NCBI RefSeq assembly: GCF_000145035.1
Contig: NC_014387.1
Location: 1,372,276 to 1,436,275 of the forward strand
DNA from: Butyrivibrio proteoclasticus B316
GTDB lineage: Bacteria; Bacillota; Clostridia; Lachnospirales; Lachnospiraceae
DNA: 64,000 nucleotides
Reading direction: 5' to 3'
The position numbers and the translations under genes are program-made. The notes under the pieces were generated by a model, which searched no databases, was not told the origin of the DNA, and was given only the letters and a program-made list of their open reading frames with translations. This document shows positions 8,313 to 16,554 of this stretch, in pieces (the stretch's first letter is position 1; each line of letters starts with the position of its first letter).

Positions 8313-8337
8313 GATTTAGCATCGAATTTTCTTAAGA
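8307..8337. promoter_or_regulatory. Paired TCTTAAGA palindromes
   Basis: The 8-bp palindrome TCTTAAGA occurs at 8307-8314 and 8330-8337, 23 bp apart centre to centre, upstream of the exporter permease. The duplicated region near 12417-12458 has the same motif. They could be protein-binding sites or hairpin-prone AT-rich DNA; the function is unknown. Confidence 0.25.
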
Positions 8338-8427
8338 TTTTATGTATGTCGTAATTACGACAATAATTAATATAATTACCTGGCGTTAGGAGTTTTTTAT
8401 TGTTTCTTTTACGAAAGAAGGTAGCAT

Positions 8428-9207
8428 ATGTTTACTGATATCAAAAATATATGGAACTTCAGGGATATGGTGTTTGAGCTTACCCACAGAGAGCTTAGAG
8501 GTAAATATAAAGGGTCTGTACTGGGATTTCTGTGGACATATGTTAATCCGCTGATGCAGATTCTGGTATATACGTTTGTGTTTTCACAGATCTTCAGGAG
8601 CGGAATTGAGAAATTCCATTTATATCTGATTGTTAGTATGTTTCCCTTCAACTTTTTTACCGGAGGAGTCATTCAGGGGCTTGGCTCAATAAGGTATCAG
8701 GGAGATCTGGTCAAAAAGGTCTATTTTCCAAGGCAGATTCTGCCTATTGTGTCTCTTACGGTTAATTTTATTAATCTACTTATTTCTTTTGCCATAATAT
8801 ACAGTATTCTCTTGATCTCAGGATGGGGAATAAATATACAGGTTCAGTTATGGCTTATTCCAGTAATGTTTATCGAATACTTTTTTGCCCTGGGACTGGC
8901 ACTTTTGCTGTCAGCAGTGGAGGTGTATTTCAGGGATATCGAGCATATCGTGTCGGTGCTGATGATGGTATGGATGTATGTGACGCCGATGTTCTACAGC
9001 ATCGAGATCATTCCGGAGAAGTTCCTGCCTATATTTGCATGGAATCCGATGCTGTACATCATTGGAATGTATCAGCAGATACTGTATTACAAGATTTCTC
9101 CGGATATGACGTATATGCTAAAGGGCGCGCTATTTGCTGCCTCACTTCTAATTGTGGGCAGCATAGTTTTCAAGGTTCTGGAAAAGAGATTTGCGGAAGA
9201 ACTGTAA
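8428..9207 (+). CDS. wzm: Polysaccharide ABC-2 exporter permease (Wzm/TagG/KpsM type)
   Basis: A 259-residue inner-membrane permease of the ABC-2 family that exports lipid-linked surface polysaccharide. The N-terminus has the characteristic amphipathic entry 'FELTHRELRGKYKGSVLGFLW' followed by about six hydrophobic segments. The block 'VEVYFRDIEHIVSVLMMVWMY' with 'TPMFYS' shortly after is typical of Wzm and TagG. GAAGG precedes the ATG. It is followed 73 bp later by its ATPase. Together with the dideoxysugar genes upstream it points to an O-antigen-like or teichoic-acid-like surface glycan made by the ABC-dependent route. Confidence 0.9.
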   Translation: MFTDIKNIWNFRDMVFELTHRELRGKYKGSVLGFLWTYVNPLMQILVYTFVFSQIFRSGIEKFHLYLIVSMFPFNFFTGGVIQGLGSIRYQGDLVKKVYFPRQILPIVSLTVNFINLLISFAIIYSILLISGWGINIQVQLWLIPVMFIEYFFALGLALLLSAVEVYFRDIEHIVSVLMMVWMYVTPMFYSIEIIPEKFLPIFAWNPMLYIIGMYQQILYYKISPDMTYMLKGALFAASLLIVGSIVFKVLEKRFAEEL

Positions 9208-9280
9208 TTATGTGACCTGGGAAAACTAGTATATACATATGGATTAAATTAGCAGCTTGATTTATGAGATGGGGCAGATA

Positions 9281-11248
9281 ATGGGACTTAATAGAAGAGA
9301 AGCGATCATTGAAGTTAATGATGTGTACAAGAACTTCCGCGTGTACTTTGACAAAGGAAGTATGTTAAAGGAGCAGTTTGTTAATCCGGGGCGCTCCAGA
9401 TATGAGGAAAGAGAGATCCTCAAAGGGATTTCTTTTAAGGTATACCGGGGTGAGACAGTTGCACTTATTGGTCAGAATGGATGCGGTAAGTCTACTACTC
9501 TCAAGATGCTGACAAGGATCCTGTATCCGAATAAGGGTACGGTTACTGTAAAGGGTAAGGTTTCCAGTCTTATCGAACTGGGAGCCGGCTTTCATCCTGA
9601 TATGTCAGGGCGCGAGAACATATACATCAATGCTTCCATTCTGGGGATTAAAAAAGAAGAGGTTGATAAGAGAATCGATGAGATCATCAGGTTCTCGGAG
9701 CTTGAAGAGTTCATAGATAATCCCATAAGGACGTATTCGTCAGGAATGTACATGCGCCTGGCTTTTTCTGTTGCGATAAATGTTGATGCGGATATTCTGT
9801 TGATCGATGAAATCCTGGCGGTTGGAGATCAGGCATTTCAGGAGAAATGTATCAGGAAGCTTGACGAGCTGAGGGCTTCCGGTGTGACTGTCGTACTAGT
9901 ATCACATTCAATGTCTCAGATCAAAGAGATAGCTGACAGGTGTATCTGGATCGAGGGCGGCAGGATTGTGGAAGATGGATATACTGAAGACGTCTGTAAT
10001 CATTATGAGGACGCAATGACAAGACGCAGGGAAGAGCGTGATGAACAGGAAGAGGAAGAGAGAAGGAAAACGGAAGTTTTGGAGATAAGAAAACAGAAAA
10101 AAACACAGCATGAGAAAGCACTTGCAGAGCGCAAGGCCAAGCAGGAAGCTTTTTCTGCCAGATGGAAGGGCGGAGGAACTCAGGGTAAGCCCGTTGCGGG
10201 TGTTATTTCGATGTTTCTTTTGATGCTGTATGCGCTCAGCCAGGATTTCTTTTACATTAGTGATATGTCCGAGGAGGCTGACTTTATCTTCAGGGAGTTT
10301 GGATATGTCTTTTACATTTTAGGGACTATTGGGATTCCTATGTTATTCCTGCTGCTGGGATTTGAGCTTTTGGGGCAGGATTACAGCAGTTGGGATAAGG
10401 TAAGGGATTATTACCTGAAGACTTTTTTGCCAAAGCTTGTTCTGTGGGAAGTCTGGGTAGCGGTTTATCAGGTGTTTCTGTATGTGTGGGAAGGAAGGCC
10501 AATTACAGCCGGTGTATGGATCAGGGAGGCGCTTCTTATTAAATACATTGATATGGGGAATCTGTGGACGGCCAGGTTCTTTATCTTATTGATGATCCTA
10601 GCACCGTTTATTGGAGGGACACTGCAGATGTTCAGCGCAAGGGCGCTCAGGATGATGCTGATAATCCTGTGGGTATTCATGTTCATGTTCCCTGGATTTG
10701 ATATGTATGGCGTTGCCAACGGCGGAGAGGGGAGTTTTCCTTTTTATTCAGGGACGGTGTGTTATGTCTTTTACTTCTGCGCAGGGAATATGATATCGAG
10801 ATATAGTCAGAGGATGCTGAAGGGCAGCAAGGAGCTGATGCTGCTGGTTATAGGCTTTGTGCTGACTATTGGTTCGCAGATCTTCCTGGAATCAAGGGGC
10901 GTAGAGTTTGAGCTTAAGCCAACTTATTACGGTATATCAATCATGGCAATCATGGGATTTGACCTTCTTGTGAGGGTCAAGATGAATGAGATGTACCCAA
11001 GGATTGCCGGGCTGTTTGGAACTGCCTATGCCGGGATTGTTGGAGTGTACTTTATGTTCAGGCCTCTTCAGATGCTGCTTGAGAGGTATGTTATCTGGGG
11101 CAGGATCATAACCGGTGAACCTGCAGTGTGGCTGAGGCTTGCGAGCATGGTTATGGTGTGGGTAATTGCGGGAGTTGCGGCGCACTGCGTCATGTGGGGA
11201 TGGATGAAGATAAAAAAGAAAACGGCCTGCAAAAAACAGGCCGCATAG
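9281..11248 (+). CDS. Wzt-type ABC ATPase fused to an acyltransferase-3-like membrane domain
   Basis: Residues 1-245 are a polysaccharide-export ATPase: Walker A 'GQNGCGKST', the Wzt/TagH-type 'LIELGAGFHPDMSGRENIY', signature 'YSSGMYMRLAFS', Walker B 'ILLIDEILAVGD' and H-loop 'VSHS'. Residues about 250-305 are a charged Glu/Arg/Lys coiled coil. Residues about 315-645 hold roughly ten membrane segments resembling acyltransferase family 3 ('GIPMLFLLLGFELL', 'VCYVFYFCAGNMISRY', 'GVYFMFRPLQ'). The first membrane segment lacks the Arg-x10-His pair expected of active enzymes. Normal Wzt proteins end in a sugar-binding domain instead. ATG 9281 has GGGG just upstream; TTG 9257 and ATG 9269 are also in frame. 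Confidence 0.85.
   Translation: MGLNRREAIIEVNDVYKNFRVYFDKGSMLKEQFVNPGRSRYEEREILKGISFKVYRGETVALIGQNGCGKSTTLKMLTRILYPNKGTVTVKGKVSSLIELGAGFHPDMSGRENIYINASILGIKKEEVDKRIDEIIRFSELEEFIDNPIRTYSSGMYMRLAFSVAINVDADILLIDEILAVGDQAFQEKCIRKLDELRASGVTVVLVSHSMSQIKEIADRCIWIEGGRIVEDGYTEDVCNHYEDAMTRRREERDEQEEEERRKTEVLEIRKQKKTQHEKALAERKAKQEAFSARWKGGGTQGKPVAGVISMFLLMLYALSQDFFYISDMSEEADFIFREFGYVFYILGTIGIPMLFLLLGFELLGQDYSSWDKVRDYYLKTFLPKLVLWEVWVAVYQVFLYVWEGRPITAGVWIREALLIKYIDMGNLWTARFFILLMILAPFIGGTLQMFSARALRMMLIILWVFMFMFPGFDMYGVANGGEGSFPFYSGTVCYVFYFCAGNMISRYSQRMLKGSKELMLLVIGFVLTIGSQIFLESRGVEFELKPTYYGISIMAIMGFDLLVRVKMNEMYPRIAGLFGTAYAGIVGVYFMFRPLQMLLERYVIWGRIITGEPAVWLRLASMVMVWVIAGVAAHCVMWGWMKIKKKTACKKQAA
11211..11243 (-). 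terminator. Terminator of rpn copy 2 inside the end of the exporter ATPase gene
   Basis: CGGCCTG (11223-11229) pairs with CAGGCCG (11237-11243). On the minus strand it is followed by a T-rich run, ending the rpn transcript. It lies within the last codons of the convergent plus-strand gene, giving that protein its basic 'KKKTACKKQAA' tail. Confidence 0.65.
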
Positions 11249-11255
11249 AGTAGTA

Positions 11256-12257
11256 TTATATAATTGATTTTTGATTATTCTTTTTCCATTCCTCGTACTC
11301 AGTAAAGAGCTGCGAGAGATAATTAGAATTATCTACAGCCAGTAGCACATCAGCTTCTCGGCCATTTGATTTAAGCCAAGAAAAAAGGTCAGTAGTGTTT
11401 TTTATACCATTTTTCTCGCCATTCTTTTCACCGCTGTTGTAGCCGCTGTTGTAGCCGTTGTTATAGCCATTATCATAGCTCTCATCTTTAATGACTTGTA
11501 TATGCTGTTCATAAGAATATTCGAGTACGCCCACTTCGATGATCTCCTTTCTGTATTCAGTGAAAAAGTCCTTAAGGATATTTTTCTGTATGCATTCATC
11601 AATTGCTTTTGCGATAGCTAATTTTATGAGTGATTTCATCACTTCAATTTTATCAACACGAAGGTTAAGTGGAGTTGTATGAGTGGAGTTATATTCATTC
11701 TCTACGTCATGCTTATATTTTCGCACTTTTGCAACGAAAATGGAATAACCTTTTAAGGTCTTGCAAGCTTCTAATAGCTCTTTGTTATGGCCATCATTAA
11801 TGTTGAGAGCTGTTACAGTTAGTTCAACTGAAGGAAGTGTATCTTTCTTGATAAACATATCAGTCAGGCGGTAGGTCACCTTGTCTTCCATGGCGGTTGT
11901 CCCATTATAGAACATTAGAAATTTAGGGCAAGGAATATGAATTGTAGTTGATCCATACAATTTCTCGGTTGGAAATTGCTCTTTTAGTGTAGCTGCCAGA
12001 TAGTATAAATCCCTCAGGGGAATGTTTGGACAGGGAGTTGATTGATGCTCATAGATGCTCAGATCATCATTGATGATAAATGACAGATCATTCTTCATCT
12101 TGAGAAATGTCTCACCCTTTAGAGTAGTGATCGTGAGGTCATCAGGATTTGTGTAGTTTGTGCCATTTATGGCGTTGTACAGCTCAAGAAGATGAGCTTT
12201 GTTGTTGAACAACATCCTGAAGACGGTGTCCTTGTACTTTTGATTTTCAATTGTCAT
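11256..12257 (-). CDS. Rpn family recombination-promoting nuclease/putative transposase (copy 2)
   Basis: A 333-residue near-duplicate of the 7160-8146 protein with the same blocks ('YKDTVFRMLFNNKAHLLELYNA', 'YEHQSTPCPNIPLRDLYYL', 'PKFLMFYNGTT'). It differs by scattered substitutions, and the tail repeat is one unit longer (an extra GYNS, a 12-bp insertion at about 11443-11454). The ATG at 12257 matches that of copy 1. Similarity also covers about 200 bp upstream, so the whole gene plus promoter region was duplicated. Downstream of it lies a remnant of the exporter membrane domain, so this copy probably marks a recombination join. Confidence 0.85.
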   Translation of the reverse strand: MTIENQKYKDTVFRMLFNNKAHLLELYNAINGTNYTNPDDLTITTLKGETFLKMKNDLSFIINDDLSIYEHQSTPCPNIPLRDLYYLAATLKEQFPTEKLYGSTTIHIPCPKFLMFYNGTTAMEDKVTYRLTDMFIKKDTLPSVELTVTALNINDGHNKELLEACKTLKGYSIFVAKVRKYKHDVENEYNSTHTTPLNLRVDKIEVMKSLIKLAIAKAIDECIQKNILKDFFTEYRKEIIEVGVLEYSYEQHIQVIKDESYDNGYNNGYNSGYNSGEKNGEKNGIKNTTDLFSWLKSNGREADVLLAVDNSNYLSQLFTEYEEWKKNNQKSII

Positions 12258-12350
12258 TTTTATATTATTTTCCCTTTCTATGTTGTTTCTTTCTACAATG
12301 CACATAATGCTGTAGGAAATACTGGCGAAGTGCCAGATAATTGAAGGTTC

Positions 12351-12422
12351 ATGAAGAAAGAAATCTGCAGATATGTAGATGGAATAAATGAACCAATAGA
12401 TATGCTAATACTAAATTCTTAA
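12351..12422 (+). CDS. Possible small ORF divergent from rpn (copy 2)
   Basis: The counterpart of the 8241-8312 frame: MKKEICRYVDGINEPIDML then a few residues to TAA, preceded by GAAGG at the same spacing. Preservation of the frame in both copies is the only support; no homologue is recognised. Confidence 0.25.
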   Translation: MKKEICRYVDGINEPIDMLILNS

Positions 12423-12488
12423 GATTTAGCATCGAAATTCTTTAAGATTTTCTTAAGATTATGAAATCATCTGGCGTTAGGAGTTTTC

Positions 12489-12674
12489 TTTTACTTCTGT
12501 TTGGAATTTCTGGTATCGAGATATATGCAGAGGATATTCAAGGGAAGCAAGGAAGTTGTGGTCAAGTCATGGATAGTGCAGTATAAGGTAAATGATGATA
12601 AGCGTAATAAAGTGGAGAAATATATGATAAAATATCAATCCATAGCCATTGTTATATTGGGGGTGAGAAATTGA
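12489..12674 (+). pseudogene. Remnant of exporter acyltransferase-like membrane domain
   Basis: An open stretch without a start codon. Its first 25 codons match the fused exporter ATPase around 10765-10850: 'FYFC', then 'SRYMQRIFKGSKE' against 'SRYSQRMLKGSKE'. After that the similarity stops and the frame drifts to a TGA at 12672. It is a broken paralogue fragment joined to the rpn-copy-2 flank, evidence of past recombination here. Confidence 0.6.
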
Positions 12675-13038
12675 AAAATCATAATTTGCCAACTAAAAAA
12701 GTATTAACATGGTGTGCTATATGTCTATTGTTTGCTGTCGCATATGTATTAGTTCTCTCAGCAAGCACTTCTCCCTTATATCCTTATTTTTCCATGGGGC
12801 ATGATTCATTTCAGTTTTTAACTATGGGCAAAGCTTGGTTTCATGGGATTATTCCATATAAAGATATGTTTGATCATAAAGGTCCGTTTATTTTTTTTGT
12901 TGATATGATTGGTTATTTCCTTGGCAATAATACTCGTTATGGTGTAGTAATAATTCAAGTTTTTTTTATGATGATATCTTTAACAGGGGTTATATACTTG
13001 AGTGAATTTATTAGTGAGAAGAGCATTATAAGAAAACT
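12671..13038 (+). pseudogene. GT-C-like membrane glycosyltransferase, 5' part (IS-interrupted)
   Basis: The N-terminal 122 codons of a membrane protein: a signal-anchor segment, then 'GHDSFQFLTMGKAWFHGIIP' and 'YKDMFDHKGPFIFF', a pattern typical of the first loop of GT-C glycosyltransferases of the GT39/ArnT type. In that family an Asp in this loop is catalytic. TTG 12671 is chosen because GGGGGTGAG lies 7-8 bases upstream. The frame is broken at 13038 by an IS element and would read 20 foreign residues before stopping at 13072. Removing the IS joins this part in frame to 14687-15827 for a protein of about 502 residues. Confidence 0.75.
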
Positions 13039-13041
13039 GAT

Positions 13042-13055
13042 ATGTAATGACCTCC
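13042..13055. repeat. IS copy 1 left subterminal inverted repeat
   Basis: 14 bp, perfectly complementary to 14666-14679. Confidence 0.9.
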
Positions 13056-13459
13056 TGTCAAGCAAAAAATGACTGGAATCACCACAAACATATTTAATTG
13101 TTGCTGAAGGCACCTTGAAAGAGCCTCGGGGTATCAGTTCCCGGCATTGGCCACTCTGATATACGTGGATTGGTTACCGACAGGTCAATGGTCCGCCGTG
13201 AGCTCTACCGTCTAGTTGCGTGGATCACAAATTTCTCTGTGCCAACATAGTTTTATCGTAGATAGCTCTAACCTTGAAATGGCCGAAGCCCTTTCAAGAT
13301 GTCTTCAGTTGGTACTTGTTGGTGGCCAGATGTAAATGGCGTAAGCCATCTTACATCTGCTTGATTACCCGCTATAACAGCGGGGTGAAGATGTCAAGGC
13401 TGCGAAGCACCGCCCACGGCGGCTTGGCCTTGATATCGGAGGCGCGATGTTATACCTGA
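13056..13459 (-). ncRNA. Candidate bridge RNA region of IS copy 1
   Basis: About 400 bp between the transposase stop and the left inverted repeat, the place where IS1111-group elements encode their guide (bridge) RNA. Several strong hairpins are visible. CAGATGTAA (13327-13335) pairs with 13351-13359, with inner ATGGC/GCCAT around a GTAA loop. CCCGC (13368-13372) pairs with GCGGG (13380-13384). There are GC-rich foldbacks near 13405-13440. Exact ends and the target- and donor-binding loops were not resolved. Confidence 0.5.
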
Positions 13460-14578
13460 TCATGCTATATTATCGGTTATCATGCCCCACATGAAGCAGG
13501 CAAGTTCTCTTGCTATTGCAGTTTTAGCCACATTGTGTTTCTTGCTTTTACCAAGAACCATTTTGTAAAACTTGCGTCTTAGCCTTTCATTAGCTTTATC
13601 AGCATATGCAATGACTTGAGGTGAGTTGCCAATCTGACGGGATTTAAGTGCTTTTGATTTATGTCCGATTTGTCCTTTGCTGTATGACTGGGATGATTCT
13701 ATAAGAAGCTGTCTAACATGACGATTTCCGGCTTTTGTGATTCCAAGCCTTGACTTTTCATCACCACTGGATTCTTCACCAGGCACAAGTCCAAGATATG
13801 CAGCAAACTGATTGGCTGATGCAAAACGTTTGAAATCACCTACTTCAACCAATACAGATAGTGCTGTGTGAGTTTGAACCCCGATGAAACAGCAGAGTTT
13901 TTTAACAGGCTCTCTGTATTCATCTTTTAAAGCAAGTTCTTCTATTCGCTTGTCTAAACGTTCAAGCTTATCTCTCAAGTTTATGTAGGTCAGCAGATAT
14001 TCATCGAGTATTTCTTTATACAGTGCCTCAGGCTTTAATGATTTTAACCAGTTCACATGAGCTTCTGTCCAGTGACTTTTTCCTTCATAGCGATAGTCGT
14101 GGCGAAGACAAAACGAAAGTATTTGTTGCTTCACTTTCTTGAGTGCAAGCTTATGATCATCTCTCATACGGAGAAACTCTTTTGTTTCTTCATCTGTAGA
14201 AGTAGGAACATGAACAGGACTGTAATTGTGCTGAGCCAGACATTTGCCAATCAATTCAGCATCACGTTTATCAGTTTTAATTCTTTTGCCACTACGCGGT
14301 TCAAGCATAGTGGTTGGTGCAAGTATCACACAGTTAACGTTATGATTAGTTAACTGATGATATAAAGTATAGCCGAGACATCCGGCTTCATAACCGCATA
14401 TAAAGTTTGTATCATTTCCGTAGATGGTTCTAAGGAATTCCAGATATTTTAGGACTTCCTTGTAATCAGCGTGGGTGCGCCTTGTATGAGACGCCTTCTC
14501 TGTTTCGATTAAATAATCGCAGAGAGTAAAACTTTCCTTATGTACATCCATTCCTACGTAAACTGTGATATTATTCAT
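13460..14578 (-). CDS. IS110-family (IS1111 group) DEDD transposase, copy 1
   Basis: A 372-residue transposase. The N-terminal RuvC-like DEDD domain shows 'VGMDVHKES', 'CGYEAGCLGY' and 'KTDKRDAELIG', supplying the acidic residues. A helical middle follows (about 150-230). The C-terminal Transposase_20 domain has 'FIGVQTHTALSVLVEVGDF', 'YLGLVPGEESSG', 'KAGNRHVRQLLIESS' and ends with the usual basic segment. Length is normal and no frameshift is seen, so the element looks active. A short GTATAC-containing region upstream (14630-14645) probably holds its promoter. The protein sequence matches copy 2 over its full length. Confidence 0.95.
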   Translation of the reverse strand: MNNITVYVGMDVHKESFTLCDYLIETEKASHTRRTHADYKEVLKYLEFLRTIYGNDTNFICGYEAGCLGYTLYHQLTNHNVNCVILAPTTMLEPRSGKRIKTDKRDAELIGKCLAQHNYSPVHVPTSTDEETKEFLRMRDDHKLALKKVKQQILSFCLRHDYRYEGKSHWTEAHVNWLKSLKPEALYKEILDEYLLTYINLRDKLERLDKRIEELALKDEYREPVKKLCCFIGVQTHTALSVLVEVGDFKRFASANQFAAYLGLVPGEESSGDEKSRLGITKAGNRHVRQLLIESSQSYSKGQIGHKSKALKSRQIGNSPQVIAYADKANERLRRKFYKMVLGKSKKHNVAKTAIARELACFMWGMITDNIA

Positions 14579-14665
14579 TTAGTGACCTCCCTTTGTATGC
14601 GGTAATCCCTGTTACCATTGACTCAACATCTTTAGTATACAGGTAAATCCACGTTGCTACATAGT

Positions 14666-14679
14666 GGAGGTCATTACAT
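14666..14679. repeat. IS copy 1 right subterminal inverted repeat
   Basis: GGAGGTCATTACAT, complementary to 13042-13055; 7 bp of the element lie outside it. Confidence 0.9.
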
Positions 14680-14686
14680 ATTGTCT

Positions 14687-15827
14687 AGTATATGTTTCGG
14701 TTTTTTTGATAACTGTTAGCGTTAATTATATGAGTGGTAATCTTGTAGAGGAATATTGTCTGCCATTTGTTGTATGGTCAACAATCAGAATTTACAAGTT
14801 CATGGAAAACTATGATTTCACAGGAAATGCTTTACTTGAGCCCGAGGATACTGTACTTTATGGAATCACTTGTGGAATATGTTTATTGACAAGAGCAACT
14901 AATGCTATGCCTCTTGTGGGAGGGGCTATAGTAATAATTTTGGTGAGCATCCGTAGTAAAGCATTTACAAATTTGTTAAAAAATATAATGTTTTTTGTGA
15001 TTGCAATGGGGATTGTAGTGGCACCATTTTGTATTTATTTCTTGATCAAAGGCAGCACTGCAGAAATGTTTTTTGCGATGATTACATATAATAAAGAGTA
15101 TGCGGCTCTTCGAAGACCATGGATTATTGAATCAAATGCGAGAGATATCGTACGTTTTTTTCATTTGTATTTTTCAGTATTTTCTATTTTGCTTGTTGCA
15201 GTAGTCAACTGGTTTAACAGGCAATATGCAAAGTTTGCATTCTCATTTATCACGTTTGGAATAGAACTGTTTTTTTATATGTCAAATGACTTATTTGTCC
15301 AATACCCTATGGTATGTGCTACTCAGGTCATTTTATTATGCTATGAGATAGAAAAACTGTATCGGAATAAAATTCTGATAGGGGCTAAAATAAATGTTCC
15401 TATATTTATAGCGATATGTACGCTCTTGTTTTCTGTAGGTTCATTTTGCAAAACAGCTATTTTGGATGACTTTATTGCACATATATTTGTATATGGAAAC
15501 TATTCCTACTATTGCACCGAACCTTGGGAAGAGCTTGTTGATATGATTCCTGATAAAAAAGAGCCTTTTGTTACTTATGGTAGTAACGATCTGAAACCGG
15601 TTTATGTATTAAAAGATATAGATCCATGCTATAAATATTTTTCTATACAGCCTTGGCACAGTATGTATGATGCCAGTATTGCTGAAGAAATAAGAGCGCA
15701 AATGTTATCTAATAAGGCTAAATGGATTTTGTGTGATGAGGTAGGTAGAGATACTATTCTTAGCTTGAATACAAATTATTATATTTATGCGGAAAATGGT
15801 GGCTTTTCCTTGCTTGAGTGTAAGTGA
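14687..15827 (+). pseudogene. GT-C-like membrane glycosyltransferase, 3' part (IS-interrupted)
   Basis: About 380 codons with some eight hydrophobic segments ('LITVSVNYMSGNLVEEYCLP', 'GICLLTRATNAMPLVGGAIV', 'IPIF'-like stretches) and a soluble C-terminal domain of about 130 residues. This fits the carboxyl half of a GT-C membrane glycosyltransferase. The frame is continuous from inside the IS (a spurious start at 14664), but the true upstream half is 12671-13038. With the IS removed at AAAACT/AG the codons read ...RKL-VYVSVF... in one frame. It lies downstream of the exporter, so it probably acted in the surface glycan pathway. In this strain it is probably inactive. Confidence 0.75.
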
Positions 15828-15911
15828 TGCGGATTTCTTAGCTAAAGGAATTAGTCCTTGCTTTAATAATTCAACATCAGTATCTGTTACCGTGGATAGA
15901 ATATTAGAGCA

Positions 15912-16130
15912 TTATGGTTTAATGCCATTATCTTCAAGAAGTTTACGGAGACGAGCATTCTCATCTTCAAGGGTAGTATTCTTTGAGGTAAGAGAAGCAT
16001 TCTCATCAGCAAGAGTAGATACTTCATCAGTAAGAGCTTTTATTGTTTCTTATCGTTTGGCCTGATAACGGAGAAAATCTTCACGATCTCTGGCAACTTT
16101 ACGGATGTTCTCATCTGTGTGGTAAAGCAG
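15912..16130 (-). pseudogene. Rpn family C-terminal remnant with in-frame stop
   Basis: On the minus strand the frame reads 'LLYHTDENIRKVARDRED', then 'FLRYQAKR', a TAA, and a coiled-coil tail 'LADENASLTSKNTTLEDENA' to 'RLRKLLEDNGIKP' and stop. This fits the C-terminal region of a second, more distant Rpn-type nuclease. No upstream nuclease domain is left. It explains the plus-strand serine-rich frame covering the same bases. Confidence 0.5.
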
Positions 16131-16408
16131 AAATAGAAGCAGCTATTGAATACAAGAATTATAACTAAGCATTTGTCTACACATTGGTGCTTGCCACCGC
16201 ACATTGTTGTTCAAAGAAACGGACACTGCCTGTCACCACGCACATTGATTGAAAAAAGCAGGCATGGAAGAACTGTTTGGTTTTCTTTTTGATAATGTGG
16301 ACAAGATGATTGAAGCTAAAGAAGTAAAGATTCTCTTATAAAAAGTTCATATCTTTTAGAAGTGAACAACACCGTATTACTGGTAGCATATGGACGATAT
16401 AATAATTA
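16131..16408. other. Remnant-rich spacer
   Basis: No intact gene. A plus-strand frame at about 16261-16341 ('MEELFGFLFDNVDKMIEAK...') has no recognisable start signal and looks like further eroded accessory DNA. The region ends at the toxin promoter. Confidence 0.3.
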
Positions 16409-16437
16409 TTGAATATAGAACAAGCGTTCTATATAAT
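16409..16437 (+). promoter_or_regulatory. Toxin promoter
   Basis: TTGAAT (16409-16414), a 17-bp spacer and a perfect TATAAT (16432-16437). Transcription should begin near 16444. The spacer contains a LexA-type palindrome. Confidence 0.75.
16418..16429. promoter_or_regulatory. LexA/DinR box
   Basis: GAACAAGCGTTC fits the Gram-positive SOS box GAAC-N4-GTTC exactly and is extended by A and T to AGAACAAGCGTTCT. It sits between -35 and -10, where bound LexA would block RNA polymerase. The toxin would therefore be induced by DNA damage. Confidence 0.7.
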
Positions 16438-16524
16438 GTTCTCTGGGTGCTACCATTTTCGGTGGGCGGTTGGCTCTTTGCCAGATTTGATCTGAGGGCT
16501 CTCAGTAATTAGGAGGGATTGCTT

Positions 16525-16554
16525 ATGAGAAGATTTTGGAAAGGGCAACATTGA
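16525..16554 (+). CDS. Nine-codon leader peptide coupled to toxin
   Basis: ATG 16525 with AGGAGG 8 bases upstream encodes MRRFWKGQH and stops at TGA 16552-16554, overlapping the toxin ATG as TGATG. The toxin itself has a weaker own ribosome site (AAAGGG), so toxin translation may depend on coupling to this leader. Confidence 0.45.
   Translation: MRRFWKGQH

Larger units (their letters stand above)
13039..14686 (-). mobile_element. IS110-family element, IS1111 group (copy 1)
   Basis: 1648 bp. It carries 14-bp perfect subterminal inverted repeats, ATGTAATGACCTCC at 13042-13055 and its complement at 14666-14679. These leave 3 bp (GAT) outside on the left and 7 bp (ATTGTCT) on the right, the layout known for the IS1111 group. 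It encodes a DEDD transposase on the minus strand and a long structured noncoding end at its 3' side. No target duplication is seen. The host sequence at the insertion is AAAACT followed by AG. It appears identical to 19656-21303. Confidence 0.9.

Noticed and set aside
8823..9215. 130-codon frame overlapping wzm in another frame
   Set aside because: Fully inside the permease gene and without family resemblance.
13274..13459. 61-codon plus-strand frame inside the IS noncoding end (repeated at 19891-20076)
   Set aside because: It covers strong RNA hairpins and ends at the transposase stop region. Its presence in both copies follows from the IS being duplicated, and no protein family fits.
14057..14353. 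98-codon frame opposite the transposase (repeated at 20674-20970)
   Set aside because: Antisense shadow of a strongly conserved transposase gene; no ribosome binding site.
15787..16065. 92-codon plus-strand frame rich in Ser and Arg
   Set aside because: It is the complement of the Rpn remnant on the minus strand and of the tail of the GT-C gene; the composition is typical of an antisense shadow.
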